58,666 nucleotides of DNA from Saprospiraceae bacterium (GTDB taxonomy: Bacteria; Bacteroidota; Bacteroidia; Chitinophagales; Saprospiraceae): positions 1 through 58,666 of the forward strand of contig JAHDIE010000016.1 of assembly GCA_020630955.1 (NCBI GenBank). The letters are read 5' to 3'. The translations under genes were made by a program, and so were the position numbers. Each line of letters begins with the position of its first letter. Position 1 is the first letter of the stretch. The notes under the pieces are model-generated. The model worked only from the letters and a program-made list of their open reading frames with translations. It was not told where the DNA came from and did not search any database. Below, piece after piece: positions 16,141 through 24,743 of the stretch.

Positions 16141-17524
16141 GATCCAATACTTTACCCGGATTAAGAAGTCCTTTTGGGTCTAAGGTTTTTTTCAATGTCT
16201 TCATCAATGTGATCTCTGTTTCGTTTCTACAAAGAGCTAAATATTTCTTTTTGTGAACACCAATTCCATGTTCTGCAGAAACAGAACCTCCTAAGCTTGT
16301 CAAAGGTTTGTAAACCAAATCATTGATTTTATCTTTTAACTCATTTGATTGATTATTTTTTGCCACAATAAAATGAATATTCCCATCTGCAAGATGACCA
16401 AATGGAAAGGCTGCTACAACTTCATCCAAAGCATTAATTTGAGCTTCCACCTCATCTACATATTGTCCCAATGCATTGATTGGCGCACTAACATCAAAAT
16501 GTTGATCATAGTTTCCTTGGTCCGCCATTATTTTCACATCTTCACGAATGGCCCAGAACCAGTTTAGATCAGAATCTGTAAATGCCATAACTGCATCCTC
16601 CGCAAGTTCATCCAATATGGCTTTTTCAATAATTTCTTGTAATTTTTCTCTGTCTCTTTTTTGGTCTGCGCCCAATGATTCAACTAAAACATAATATTTA
16701 AAACCGTGGGGTATTGGTGCTTTGTGGTTAGCTCCAGTGCCGGTCATTACTTCATATGAATTACGCCAAATTACTTCAAATCCAGATAAGGCTCCTGCCA
16801 ATTCTTTGTCCAAAAACTTTAGGAACTTTACGAGCTTTTCATAGTCATTGAAAGCCAAAAAGGCACTATTTCTACTTTTGGGTGCTTCGATTAACTTTAG
16901 CACAGCTTTGGTAACAATTCCCAAAGTTCCTTCACTGCCTACAAACATCTGCTTAATGTCATATGCTGAATTGTCTTTGACGATTTTTTTCAAAGAGCTC
17001 AGTATTGTACCATCCATCAACACTATCTCAAGACCAAGCACCAAAGATCTTGTCATCCCGTATTTCAAAACACGCAAGCCACCTGCATTGGTTGAAATAC
17101 AACCACCAATTTGCGCAGAGCCTTTGGCACCAAAATTAAGTGGAAACAACAATTCATGGTCTTTTGCAAGCGATTGAATGTTTTCAAGGATCACTCCAGA
17201 TTGGACAGTCATGGTCCTACTCAATGGGTCTACTTCCTCAATTTTATTCATTCGTTCCATACTGATGATAATCTCATGACCCTTCGTTTCCGTAGATCCA
17301 ACCAAGTTGGTCAGACCTCCAAAAACAATAACTTCTTGATTGTGCTTAGTGCAAATTTTGCAAATCGAAGAAACTTCGTGAGTGGATTGGGGTAAGGTTA
17401 CTGCTTTTGCTTTTAACCCATCATTCATATGCCAGATATGATAATATCGGTCACTTACATCTTCTCCTAGCAAAACTTTCTCCTTACCAATCGCAAGTTG
17501 CAATTCCTTGATGATTTCTAACAT
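16133..17524 (-). CDS. FAD-linked oxidase, GlcD / D-2-hydroxyacid dehydrogenase type
   Basis: The 463-residue protein has a PCMH-type FAD-binding domain (about 35-215: VIVFGGLTNLVGST, NFGAKGSAQIGGCISTNAGG, FVGSEGTLGIVT). It also has the FAD-oxidase C-terminal domain with FGHLADGNIHF and SAEHGIG, whose histidines bind metal, and the ending DPKGLLNPGKVL. This matches D-lactate, glycolate (GlcD) and D-2-hydroxyglutarate dehydrogenases, which oxidise D-2-hydroxyacids and pass electrons to FAD and then to an acceptor. It has no signal peptide and is cytoplasmic. It lies between sulfatase and FGE-like genes in one minus-strand set, with no obvious metabolic link. Confidence 0.92.
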   Translation of the reverse strand: MLEIIKELQLAIGKEKVLLGEDVSDRYYHIWHMNDGLKAKAVTLPQSTHEVSSICKICTKHNQEVIVFGGLTNLVGSTETKGHEIIISMERMNKIEEVDPLSRTMTVQSGVILENIQSLAKDHELLFPLNFGAKGSAQIGGCISTNAGGLRVLKYGMTRSLVLGLEIVLMDGTILSSLKKIVKDNSAYDIKQMFVGSEGTLGIVTKAVLKLIEAPKSRNSAFLAFNDYEKLVKFLKFLDKELAGALSGFEVIWRNSYEVMTGTGANHKAPIPHGFKYYVLVESLGADQKRDREKLQEIIEKAILDELAEDAVMAFTDSDLNWFWAIREDVKIMADQGNYDQHFDVSAPINALGQYVDEVEAQINALDEVVAAFPFGHLADGNIHFIVAKNNQSNELKDKINDLVYKPLTSLGGSVSAEHGIGVHKKKYLALCRNETEITLMKTLKKTLDPKGLLNPGKVLDLE

Positions 17525-17576
17525 GCCTCTAAATTAACGATCAAAGACGATATGAGCTTCTTTTCGCTCGCTAATT

Positions 17577-19229
17577 CTATTCTTCCTCTTTGTATGGATT
17601 TAAGTCCTTTGCATCATTAGGATAGACGACTTGGTATTTCTCTTTGTAACTTTCCCAAGCATTAAGCATTAACCTAACTTGTTGACTATGGTTTTCTCTA
17701 ATATTTATTTTCTCTCCCGGATCGTTTTTTAAATTATAGAGTCTGAATCTATTATTATCTGATGGATCTTCTGTATTTAATAATTTAAAATCTCCCTGCA
17801 CAACACTTGCCATTCCTTGAAATTCATCAATTATAAATTCATGAGCAGGATGTGTTTCACTATTTGATCCTAATAATGCTTCCGCAAATGATTTCCCGAT
17901 CATTGGGGGATAACTTTTTCCTTCATACTCATTTGGGTAAATTATTCCTGTAAGTTCTAATATACTAGGCGCCAAATCTTGGATATGAATATAATTGTTG
18001 TTCACCCCACGGTTTATCCCAGGTCCTGAAACAATCAATGGTGCTCGTACTCCACCCTCAGCAAGATAACCTTTGTAATAACTATATGGAGACATGCTAG
18101 CTTGTGCCCATTGCGGTCCATATGAAACAAAAGAAGTCTTGTCGCCCATGTTTTCCAAATCATTATTGTAGTTTTCCCTCAAGAATGTTCCAATTGGATG
18201 ATTATAAAAGTCTAGAAAGTCTGCTCCGTTATCTGAAAGAAAAATAACTATGGTATTTTCTAACTCGCCAATTTTATTAACGCCATCCAATAGTCTTCCT
18301 ATGTCATGATCTAGATGTTCCAACATCGCTGCATATAATTCCATCTTCCTAGATTCCTTGACTTGTTGTTCTTTGCTCAGAAGGTTCCAATCCGGAATAT
18401 GACTTAAACCCTCTGTAAGTTTTGTGTTTCTAGGGATATAATTAAGCTTTTTTAAGGACTCAAATCTTTTTTCTCTCAATGTAAGGTATCCTTCATCATA
18501 GACTGATTTATACTTGTCTTTATATTCTTTGGGAGGCTGTAATGGCCAATGAGGAGCGGTATAAGAAGCAACAGCAAAAAATGCTTTGTTTTGATCCTTA
18601 CTTTCTAAAAAATTGAGAATAAAATCTGTGTAAACATTGGTAGAATATTTGCCGGAAGGCCAAGAGACTTGGTCTCCATTCTGAACATATTTTGAAACAT
18701 AACCATCTGCTTCACTTAAACCTAAACCGATATCATTCCAATGATTGGCAGCACCTTGAATCAAAGCGAAACTCTCGTCAAAACCATGGGCAATAGGATA
18801 AGTTTTGGGCGTATTACCGATGTGCCATTTCCCAGCATAGCAAGTAGTATAATCTTTTTTTTGCAGTAATTTTGGAAAGGCTAAAACACGATCTTGCAAT
18901 TCGTTTTCATATCCCCACTTTCCTTCATAAAAGGTACCACGAACATCTCGTTGGCGACCCCAACCTGCAAGATGATGATCTTGTCCTGTAAACAATGTCG
19001 ATCGAGAAGGTGCGCACATGGCACCTGTGTGAAAGTTGGTAAACAAACTCCCTTGATGGGCTAAAGAATCAATATTAGGAGTACGAATTTCCGATCCAAA
19101 ACAACCTAAATCTGTATAGCCAAGATCATCAGCGATGATCAATAAAATATTTGGTTTTTTTGATTTAGTATTCCCGCCACATCCACTAAAAAATAATACA
19201 ATGATCATATAAAAAAATATCCTCCTCAT
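17577..19229 (-). CDS. Type-I sulfatase lipoprotein
   Basis: The 550-residue protein begins with a lipoprotein signal (lipobox FSGC, Cys17). The alkaline-phosphatase/sulfatase core starts at PNILLIIADDLG with the metal-binding aspartates D34 and D35. The maturation motif C72-A-P-S-R (CAPSRSTLFTG) marks it as a formylglycine-dependent sulfatase. GKWHIG, FVSYGPQWA, IFLSDNGAD and a C-terminal DUF4976-like tail (DPGEKINIRENH) are also in place. It would hydrolyse sulfate esters, probably on sulfated polysaccharides or other surface or environmental substrates; the substrate is not readable. It overlaps the Dabb lipoprotein gene by 4 bases upstream and is 52 bases from the oxidase gene downstream. 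An FGE-like gene in the same cluster may mature it. Confidence 0.95.
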   Translation of the reverse strand: MRRIFFYMIIVLFFSGCGGNTKSKKPNILLIIADDLGYTDLGCFGSEIRTPNIDSLAHQGSLFTNFHTGAMCAPSRSTLFTGQDHHLAGWGRQRDVRGTFYEGKWGYENELQDRVLAFPKLLQKKDYTTCYAGKWHIGNTPKTYPIAHGFDESFALIQGAANHWNDIGLGLSEADGYVSKYVQNGDQVSWPSGKYSTNVYTDFILNFLESKDQNKAFFAVASYTAPHWPLQPPKEYKDKYKSVYDEGYLTLREKRFESLKKLNYIPRNTKLTEGLSHIPDWNLLSKEQQVKESRKMELYAAMLEHLDHDIGRLLDGVNKIGELENTIVIFLSDNGADFLDFYNHPIGTFLRENYNNDLENMGDKTSFVSYGPQWAQASMSPYSYYKGYLAEGGVRAPLIVSGPGINRGVNNNYIHIQDLAPSILELTGIIYPNEYEGKSYPPMIGKSFAEALLGSNSETHPAHEFIIDEFQGMASVVQGDFKLLNTEDPSDNNRFRLYNLKNDPGEKINIRENHSQQVRLMLNAWESYKEKYQVVYPNDAKDLNPYKEEE

Positions 19230-19705
19230 TTCTTAATCATATAATCATAGCTCAAAGGTAGTTGGTCTAAGTAAGGAGCGACCGCTTTTTTGATAGCAAA
19301 ATGTTTTTCATCTTTTTGATAACTATAAAAGTCATCAAAGTTTAAAAATCGCATACTTATTATCATTTCGCGATTGGTCAGGGCACGATTATCTCCAATA
19401 TCCTCAAATTCTCCTAGATGAAAATTTTGCACCCCATCTATTTGACCTAACTTATTGAATTCTTCCGTAATAAACTCGAGTTGAGCAGTTGAAATATCTT
19501 CTTTAATATCAAAAAATACAAGGTGTGATAATTGTGCATTGTTCACCTTTAACAATCGATCATTTTGAATCTTTAATAATTTATTCTCTTTAATTATTTT
19601 TTCAATTTTTGCTTCAATTTCATTTTCGCTTGAGCTTGATGTTTCTTGTTTGCATGCAAAAATGGATAGCAAAAATAAAATGAGGTAAATATTATTTTTG
19701 TTCAT
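19226..19705 (-). CDS. Dabb (stress-responsive alpha/beta barrel) lipoprotein
   Basis: This 159-residue protein has a lipobox (SIFAC) and a short coiled-coil-like linker (ENEIEAKIEKIIKENKLLK). A Dabb fold follows: LSHLVFFDIKEDIS, the middle strand NFHLGEFEDIG and the end FAIKKAVAPYLDQLPLSYDY. Dabb domains are small dimeric barrels; the role of lipoprotein versions is unknown. The gene overlaps its upstream neighbour (DinB-like) by 14 bases and the sulfatase by 4 bases, so it belongs to the same transcript. Confidence 0.82.
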   Translation of the reverse strand: MNKNNIYLILFLLSIFACKQETSSSSENEIEAKIEKIIKENKLLKIQNDRLLKVNNAQLSHLVFFDIKEDISTAQLEFITEEFNKLGQIDGVQNFHLGEFEDIGDNRALTNREMIISMRFLNFDDFYSYQKDEKHFAIKKAVAPYLDQLPLSYDYMIKK

Positions 19706-20273
19706 CTTTCAAATATTCGTCTGTAAAGTGTGCTTTATGCTTTGCTTTCGAAAATTTTTCTTGATTGTATATCCTTGAATTTCCTTTGGGAATTGAAAGG
19801 CTTTGCCAATCCCCTTTCTTTATCATTTGGCCAATAAATACTATTTGCCCAACATGGTAAGCATAATGTGCAAGTTGGCGATTAATTGCTTCTGTTATTG
19901 TATGTCCTTGATTCCGAATATAAATTTCTTGATCAAAGTTATTTTCATCTATAGAATCCATAGCATCGAACAAGCAATTCCATCCCATCTCCCAGGTGTG
20001 CCTTAATTCATTTCTTGTTTTGATTAGGTCTTCAAATTCTTTATCTCTTTTACGCCAAGATTTTTCTCCATCTTCCGATAAAAAATTAGTCCACCTCGAC
20101 AACATATTTCCCGACAGGTGATTAACAATGATTGCTATAGAATTACTTTCTTCACTTGCTTTATGAAAAAGCTGATCATCTGATAATTGGGAGAATGTTT
20201 TTTCGCCCAGTAATTTGTAGTATTGAAATTGCTTATTTACACTTTGGAGATATTCAGAGATAATTTTTCCCAT
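19692..20273 (-). CDS. DinB-like / DUF1572 protein
   Basis: This 193-residue cytoplasmic helical protein has the metal-binding histidines of the DinB superfamily: H52 (IVNHLSGN) and H136, H140 in QLAHYAYHVGQIVF. The whole pattern fits DUF1572. Members bind nickel or zinc and some are thiol transferases; none is shown to act in this pathway. First gene of the minus-strand set that includes the sulfatase. ATG start at 20273, about 26 bases downstream of a perfect -7 box. Confidence 0.85.
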   Translation of the reverse strand: MGKIISEYLQSVNKQFQYYKLLGEKTFSQLSDDQLFHKASEESNSIAIIVNHLSGNMLSRWTNFLSEDGEKSWRKRDKEFEDLIKTRNELRHTWEMGWNCLFDAMDSIDENNFDQEIYIRNQGHTITEAINRQLAHYAYHVGQIVFIGQMIKKGDWQSLSIPKGNSRIYNQEKFSKAKHKAHFTDEYLKDEQK

Positions 20274-20298
20274 TTACAATTTAAGTAGATTATAATTC

Positions 20299-20306
20299 CA
20301 AATATA
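20299..20306 (-). promoter_or_regulatory. Candidate -7 box (TATATTTG) for the DinB-Dabb-sulfatase operon
   Basis: The minus strand reads TATATTTG, a full match to TAnnTTTG, 26 bases before the ATG at 20273. No clear -33 element was found. Confidence 0.4.
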
Positions 20307-20389
20307 ACTAAGAAAAGCATCTATACTTCGAAGGATACCAAAGAAAATAAAAAAATATCAAGTTAAATTCAAAGGCAGAAAGACAGTGC

Positions 20390-23300
20390 TTATTTAATGA
20401 TTACCTTAAATCCTTCTGATGTATCTATTGAAAATTTCAACCCGATTTGTTCAGATCGCATTTTCATATTACTAATCCCAGTTCCTGATGTTCTCAATTT
20501 ACTTGAATCAACAATCCCATTATCCTGGATAGTCAATGAAATATCTCCTTTACTAAGTTTTAGGTCTATGATTATGAGATCACCGTTGCTATATTTCACA
20601 ATATTGGTGATAGCCTCTTTAAATATTAAATATAGATTTTGTCTTACATCTGGTGCAAGTTTGGAATTTCGAGATTCGCTGTGGTTAAAGCTAACTTCAA
20701 TTCTATCATCAACGATAATATCTAAAAGAAAATCTTCCATTCGATCAATTAGACTATCAACATTATCTTTTCGTGAATCTATAGCCCATACTGTATCTCT
20801 CATTCTTGCCAATGCTTCTCTACTTAAAGCACTTAAATTTTCATATCGACTTAACTTTTCTTCAGGTGCGTCAATGCCTAAAATTTCTGATTGCATAGCA
20901 ACGGTAGTCAAAATTGTTCCAACATCATCATGCAGATTACTTGATATTTTCGTCCTCAAGGTTTGATATTTTACCAATTGGGATATACGATAATTATAAA
21001 CAGCAAATAAAAGAAAGAAAATAGCAAAAGTATAAATCATATACGCCCACCAAGTTTTCCACCAAGGTGGTAATACTCTTAAAGAGATTTCCATTTCTTG
21101 ATCTTTCCAATCATTGTTGATACTGCTAAGTTTTATTCTTAAATTATATTCTCCTTGGCTTAGATTCGTAAAAGTGATACTGGATTGCGTCTTTAGATCA
21201 ATCCAATTGGAATTAAATCCTTCAAGAATATATTCATATTTGTAATTTAACAACTCGGGTATTTTCAATGCCGAAAACCCAAATCTCACAATTTTATCTT
21301 TGTGGTATAAAGTGATTTCTTTCGTGTTAAAGATTCTTTTTTCTTCTATAATAATATTCTCGCCATTATAATTTTGATGCCTAACCAATTCGGTCCAAAA
21401 CAACTTTGGAGAAATGGTGTCGAAAAAAACATCCCTGGGATCAAAAACATTTAATCCATTCATTCCACCAAAATAAATTAAGCCATCTTTATTGGTAAAA
21501 CCAACTCTACTATTATACTCCTCACCTTGAATATTACATTTAAGATCAAAATTTTTAAAAGCATTATTTTTTTGATCAAACATTATCAGGCCCTTATTGG
21601 TACTTAGCCAAATATTTTGAAATTCATCCTCTTGTATACTATAGATGGTATTATTTATCAAACCATCAGATTTATCAAAGGTATAAAATGTATCTTGCTG
21701 GGGATTATATTTGGACAACCCACCACCCCATGTTCCGAACCAATAACACTCTTCGCTGGAAGCGTGAAAAGATAGTATATGGGTGGATCCAATTGACCTT
21801 TTACTATCAGCTTGTGGAGTCCGGATAACTACAGAATCATCAGTTGGATTGTAAATATGTAACCCATGATATGGCGTACACATATAAATTTTCCCTTCTG
21901 TATCTTCGTAGAGATAATTTATCGTAAAGTCTTTATCATTGTCTATATGGTAAATTAAGGATACTTCTCTCTTTTGATAATTGTACATATAAAGTCCATT
22001 CCTGGTACCGAATAATAAGTCGTTATTGGTTTGTTCAAGAATAGAAAAAACAATTGTATTTTGAATTTCTTTTAAATCATTTGATTCCTGTAAATATGTT
22101 CTAAATTCATTTTTTTTAAGATCATATACAATTACTCCTGAAGTCCTTCTACCAAGCAAAATCGAGCCATCATTAATTTGACAAATACTATGAGATGACA
22201 AATCTTCAATCATTCCATCTGGACTTCTTTTTATGTGTCTATTCTCAACAATATTGTAGTCAACCGTGTCAAGTTTAAAAATATTAATTCCATTTACTGA
22301 AGAACTAGTCCAAGAGTTTCCCTGATTGTCTTCAAAAACTAAACGAAGTTGATTTGAGCACAAAGAATTTTTATCATTAACAATAGATCTTAAAGCTTGA
22401 AAGCTGAATTGGTTTGTATTATGATAATTAATACCTCCTCCATTCGTTGATATCCATATATTATTCAAGTCATCTAAAAAAAAACCTAAAACATTGTTTA
22501 TACTTAGGCTCATTGGGTCCTCTGGATCATAACTATAATTTTTAAAAAACCCCCTTTCCTCATCAACTAAAATCGAAATACCTCTTCCGAAAATTGAGAT
22601 CCATAAATTCCCTTTATGATCCATTAGTAAACCATCAATACGATTTTCAGCGATGCTATTTGGATCACTTTCATCTTGCAGAAATAACTTTACACTATTG
22701 GTCTCCAAATTATATTTCAATAAACCCAACATTCCCGTTCCAATCCAAAGTGTATTATTCTCTGTAGCCACAAGCTGAGTGAATGTTGCACCATTTGCAT
22801 CATAACCAAGCTTATCAAAATCCAATACATTTTTCATAATGCCTGTATTGGTATCTAATCTAATGATATGATTAAAGCAAGAAAGCCAAATTATATGATC
22901 ATGGATTGGGTCCAAAGCAATATATGCTATTGAATTACTTGGAAGTCCATTCTCATTTTTTGGATCATGTAGGAAATTCTCTACATCAAATTCAATGGTT
23001 GATTTTTCTACTGATTGAGTTTTTGACCGAGAAACTTTGAACAATCCATTGCCTAATGTTGCAACCCAAATATTTCCTTTTGCATCCTCTTTGATATCTC
23101 TTATAGAATATGAATCATTCGGATTTTCCGCAAGTTGAATTCTTTGAAAATTATTTGATTCATAATCATACCTATTCAGTGCATTGGAAGCTCCTATCCA
23201 GATTGATCCATCTCTACTTGCTTCTAAGCCCCAGATACTATTACCACTTAATGAACTAGTATCTTTAGGTTCATGTCTAAAAACTTCAAAATTCTTCCCA

Positions 23301-23497
23301 TCATATCTATTTAACCCGTCGTATGTAGTAAACCACATAAAACCTTTTGTATCCTGTGTGATTTTTGAAATAGTATTATGAGACAAACCATCCTCTATAG
23401 TGAGATGACCAAAATTAATTGGTTGATTTTGAGCAATTATTAAATTACAAAATTGGAATGCCCAAAAAACAATAATGTAAGTCTTGATTTTTTTCAT
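20390..23497 (-). CDS. Two-component sensor histidine kinase with beta-propeller sensor
   Basis: The 1035-residue protein has a signal peptide, then many Reg_prop repeats (DTKGFMWFTTYDGLNRYDG, DGSIWIGASNALNRYD, GNLWISIFGRG and others to about residue 690) forming two periplasmic propellers. A Y_Y_Y domain follows (about 730-795), then one membrane helix (AYMIYTFAIFFLLFAVYNY), a HisKA_3 domain with NLHDDVG and a HATPase_c domain with EAITNIVKYS (N box), DNGI and GTGISNM. The phospho-acceptor is the histidine in NLHDDVG. Unlike hybrid HTCS regulators there is no receiver or DNA-binding domain, so a separate LuxR-type response regulator is needed; none lies adjacent. The ligand is probably extracellular or periplasmic. 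Confidence 0.95.
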   Translation of the reverse strand: MKKIKTYIIVFWAFQFCNLIIAQNQPINFGHLTIEDGLSHNTISKITQDTKGFMWFTTYDGLNRYDGKNFEVFRHEPKDTSSLSGNSIWGLEASRDGSIWIGASNALNRYDYESNNFQRIQLAENPNDSYSIRDIKEDAKGNIWVATLGNGLFKVSRSKTQSVEKSTIEFDVENFLHDPKNENGLPSNSIAYIALDPIHDHIIWLSCFNHIIRLDTNTGIMKNVLDFDKLGYDANGATFTQLVATENNTLWIGTGMLGLLKYNLETNSVKLFLQDESDPNSIAENRIDGLLMDHKGNLWISIFGRGISILVDEERGFFKNYSYDPEDPMSLSINNVLGFFLDDLNNIWISTNGGGINYHNTNQFSFQALRSIVNDKNSLCSNQLRLVFEDNQGNSWTSSSVNGINIFKLDTVDYNIVENRHIKRSPDGMIEDLSSHSICQINDGSILLGRRTSGVIVYDLKKNEFRTYLQESNDLKEIQNTIVFSILEQTNNDLLFGTRNGLYMYNYQKREVSLIYHIDNDKDFTINYLYEDTEGKIYMCTPYHGLHIYNPTDDSVVIRTPQADSKRSIGSTHILSFHASSEECYWFGTWGGGLSKYNPQQDTFYTFDKSDGLINNTIYSIQEDEFQNIWLSTNKGLIMFDQKNNAFKNFDLKCNIQGEEYNSRVGFTNKDGLIYFGGMNGLNVFDPRDVFFDTISPKLFWTELVRHQNYNGENIIIEEKRIFNTKEITLYHKDKIVRFGFSALKIPELLNYKYEYILEGFNSNWIDLKTQSSITFTNLSQGEYNLRIKLSSINNDWKDQEMEISLRVLPPWWKTWWAYMIYTFAIFFLLFAVYNYRISQLVKYQTLRTKISSNLHDDVGTILTTVAMQSEILGIDAPEEKLSRYENLSALSREALARMRDTVWAIDSRKDNVDSLIDRMEDFLLDIIVDDRIEVSFNHSESRNSKLAPDVRQNLYLIFKEAITNIVKYSNGDLIIIDLKLSKGDISLTIQDNGIVDSSKLRTSGTGISNMKMRSEQIGLKFSIDTSEGFKVIIK

Positions 23498-23675
23498 TAC
23501 CTAAATCGATTCCTAACGAATACTCACCCAATATACTCTTTATGGATGTAGTTTTTGTTTTGAACTACAATATTAAAGTTTGACAAAATTGTCTTTGAAA
23601 AATCAGCATATCAAAAAACCCTTCCAACCAATTTATAATAAAACTGAAAACTCTTCATAATCGAATTAAATTCTA

Positions 23676-24626
23676 TTATTTATTCAAGAGATTATAGTTT
23701 TTAAAGCCTCCAATATGCTTTCCACCAAAGATGTTTTGTTCAAAAAAACTTATCATTCTATATTTCAATTTCTCGTGTTTGTATCTAGGTCGATTTTTAG
23801 GGATTGGTCCTTTTTCATACAATTGATCACCCCAATAAAATTTCTCAATCCATTGCTTCATTACTTTAGGATGAGTTCCTTCGAATCTATTGGTTAGTGA
23901 CAATGGACCATAATCAAATTCCTCTTTCTGTGTTGAATATAATTCATTGACTTTGGCCTCTCCTTTGTGGATGGTATCCAGGGCCCTTCTCTTCTTTTGC
24001 ATAAAATTCGGTGGTCTTACCCACCCATAATGATAGACATATGCATTAACAAGAGCTGCTTTAAGTTTATAAGTATTTTCTTGTTGGCGATAATTGATAT
24101 GGTCAAAATTAGGTATACGTCGAAATGACTGTGCTGATTCCCATGAGTGAATATCAGGATCATTCCTGATTATCCGTATCTCACGTGGATACCATCCATG
24201 ACTCACATGATAATGATTATAATCTGCCCAAAAATGAATATATTTAAATAAAAGAGCTTCAACATCCATGTCTTTCAATAAAGATCTACACCGCTCTTTT
24301 ATTACTGACAAATATCTCTCATGTATCACCTCATCAGCTTGCAGGTAGAACAACCAATCACCTGAACAAGCTTCCTTTGCAATGTCTGTTTGATGAGCAT
24401 TTTCTGTCCCATCTGGGTATTTATTAATATCCCATTTGGTATGGATAATTTTAATCTTGTCAGAATTAATTTTTCGAATTTCTAGTTCAGTATTATCATC
24501 TTCATCACAATCGCCCAATGCAACTACAAATTCATCAACAATTGGCAAAATTGACTCAATAGCAGCTTTTATTGGATAATAAAGCTTATCCGCATTTTTA
24601 ACCATTGAAAAACCACTAATTTTCAT
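23676..24626 (-). CDS. Glycosyltransferase family 2-like protein
   Basis: The start is placed at the ATG at 24626 (MKISGFSMVKNADKL...), 316 residues; a TTG frame to 24650 adds residues that do not fit. The N-terminus is a nucleotide-sugar binding GT-A fold (FSMVKNADKLYYPIKAAIESILP, then DEFVVALGDCDEDD). The short acidic motif QADE (in WLFYLQADEVIH) corresponds to the metal-binding DXD position. The C-terminal part is rich in aromatic and basic residues. It probably transfers a sugar in surface polysaccharide or glycoprotein synthesis; donor and acceptor cannot be read. Single gene, divergent from the HerA-like gene. Confidence 0.85.
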   Translation of the reverse strand: MKISGFSMVKNADKLYYPIKAAIESILPIVDEFVVALGDCDEDDNTELEIRKINSDKIKIIHTKWDINKYPDGTENAHQTDIAKEACSGDWLFYLQADEVIHERYLSVIKERCRSLLKDMDVEALLFKYIHFWADYNHYHVSHGWYPREIRIIRNDPDIHSWESAQSFRRIPNFDHINYRQQENTYKLKAALVNAYVYHYGWVRPPNFMQKKRRALDTIHKGEAKVNELYSTQKEEFDYGPLSLTNRFEGTHPKVMKQWIEKFYWGDQLYEKGPIPKNRPRYKHEKLKYRMISFFEQNIFGGKHIGGFKNYNLLNK

Positions 24627-24647
24627 AAACTCTACATTTTGATGATG

Positions 24648-24655
24648 CAAAATTA
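24648..24655 (-). promoter_or_regulatory. Candidate -7 box (TAATTTTG) for the glycosyltransferase
   Basis: The minus strand reads TAATTTTG, 22 bases before the ATG at 24626. With the plus-strand box at 24692 it forms a divergent promoter pair. Confidence 0.35.
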
Positions 24656-24691
24656 CAGATATATACCAATTACCGCTGTCTTTAAATTTAT

Positions 24692-24699
24692 TAGTTTTG
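24692..24699 (+). promoter_or_regulatory. Candidate -7 box (TAGTTTTG) for the HerA-like ATPase
   Basis: TAGTTTTG lies 45 bases before the ATG at 24744, within the 117-base divergent gap. No -33 TTTG at the right spacing. Confidence 0.35.
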
Positions 24700-24743
24700 C
24701 ATGTTAGAAAATCGTAATATTTAAGAATAAAAGTTTAGGAACC

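Noticed and set aside
20397-20966. 189-codon plus-strand frame opposite the sensor kinase C-terminus
   Set aside because: It is the reverse reading of the HATPase/HisKA region; the kinase frame has all catalytic motifs.
20390-23497. Hybrid two-component (HTCS) regulator
   Set aside because: The protein ends with the HATPase domain; there is no receiver or AraC-type HTH domain.
24627-24650. TTG start for the glycosyltransferase at 24650
   Set aside because: The eight extra residues do not resemble the family N-terminus, the ATG at 24626 is followed directly by the nucleotide-sugar fold, and the longer frame overlaps the -7 box.
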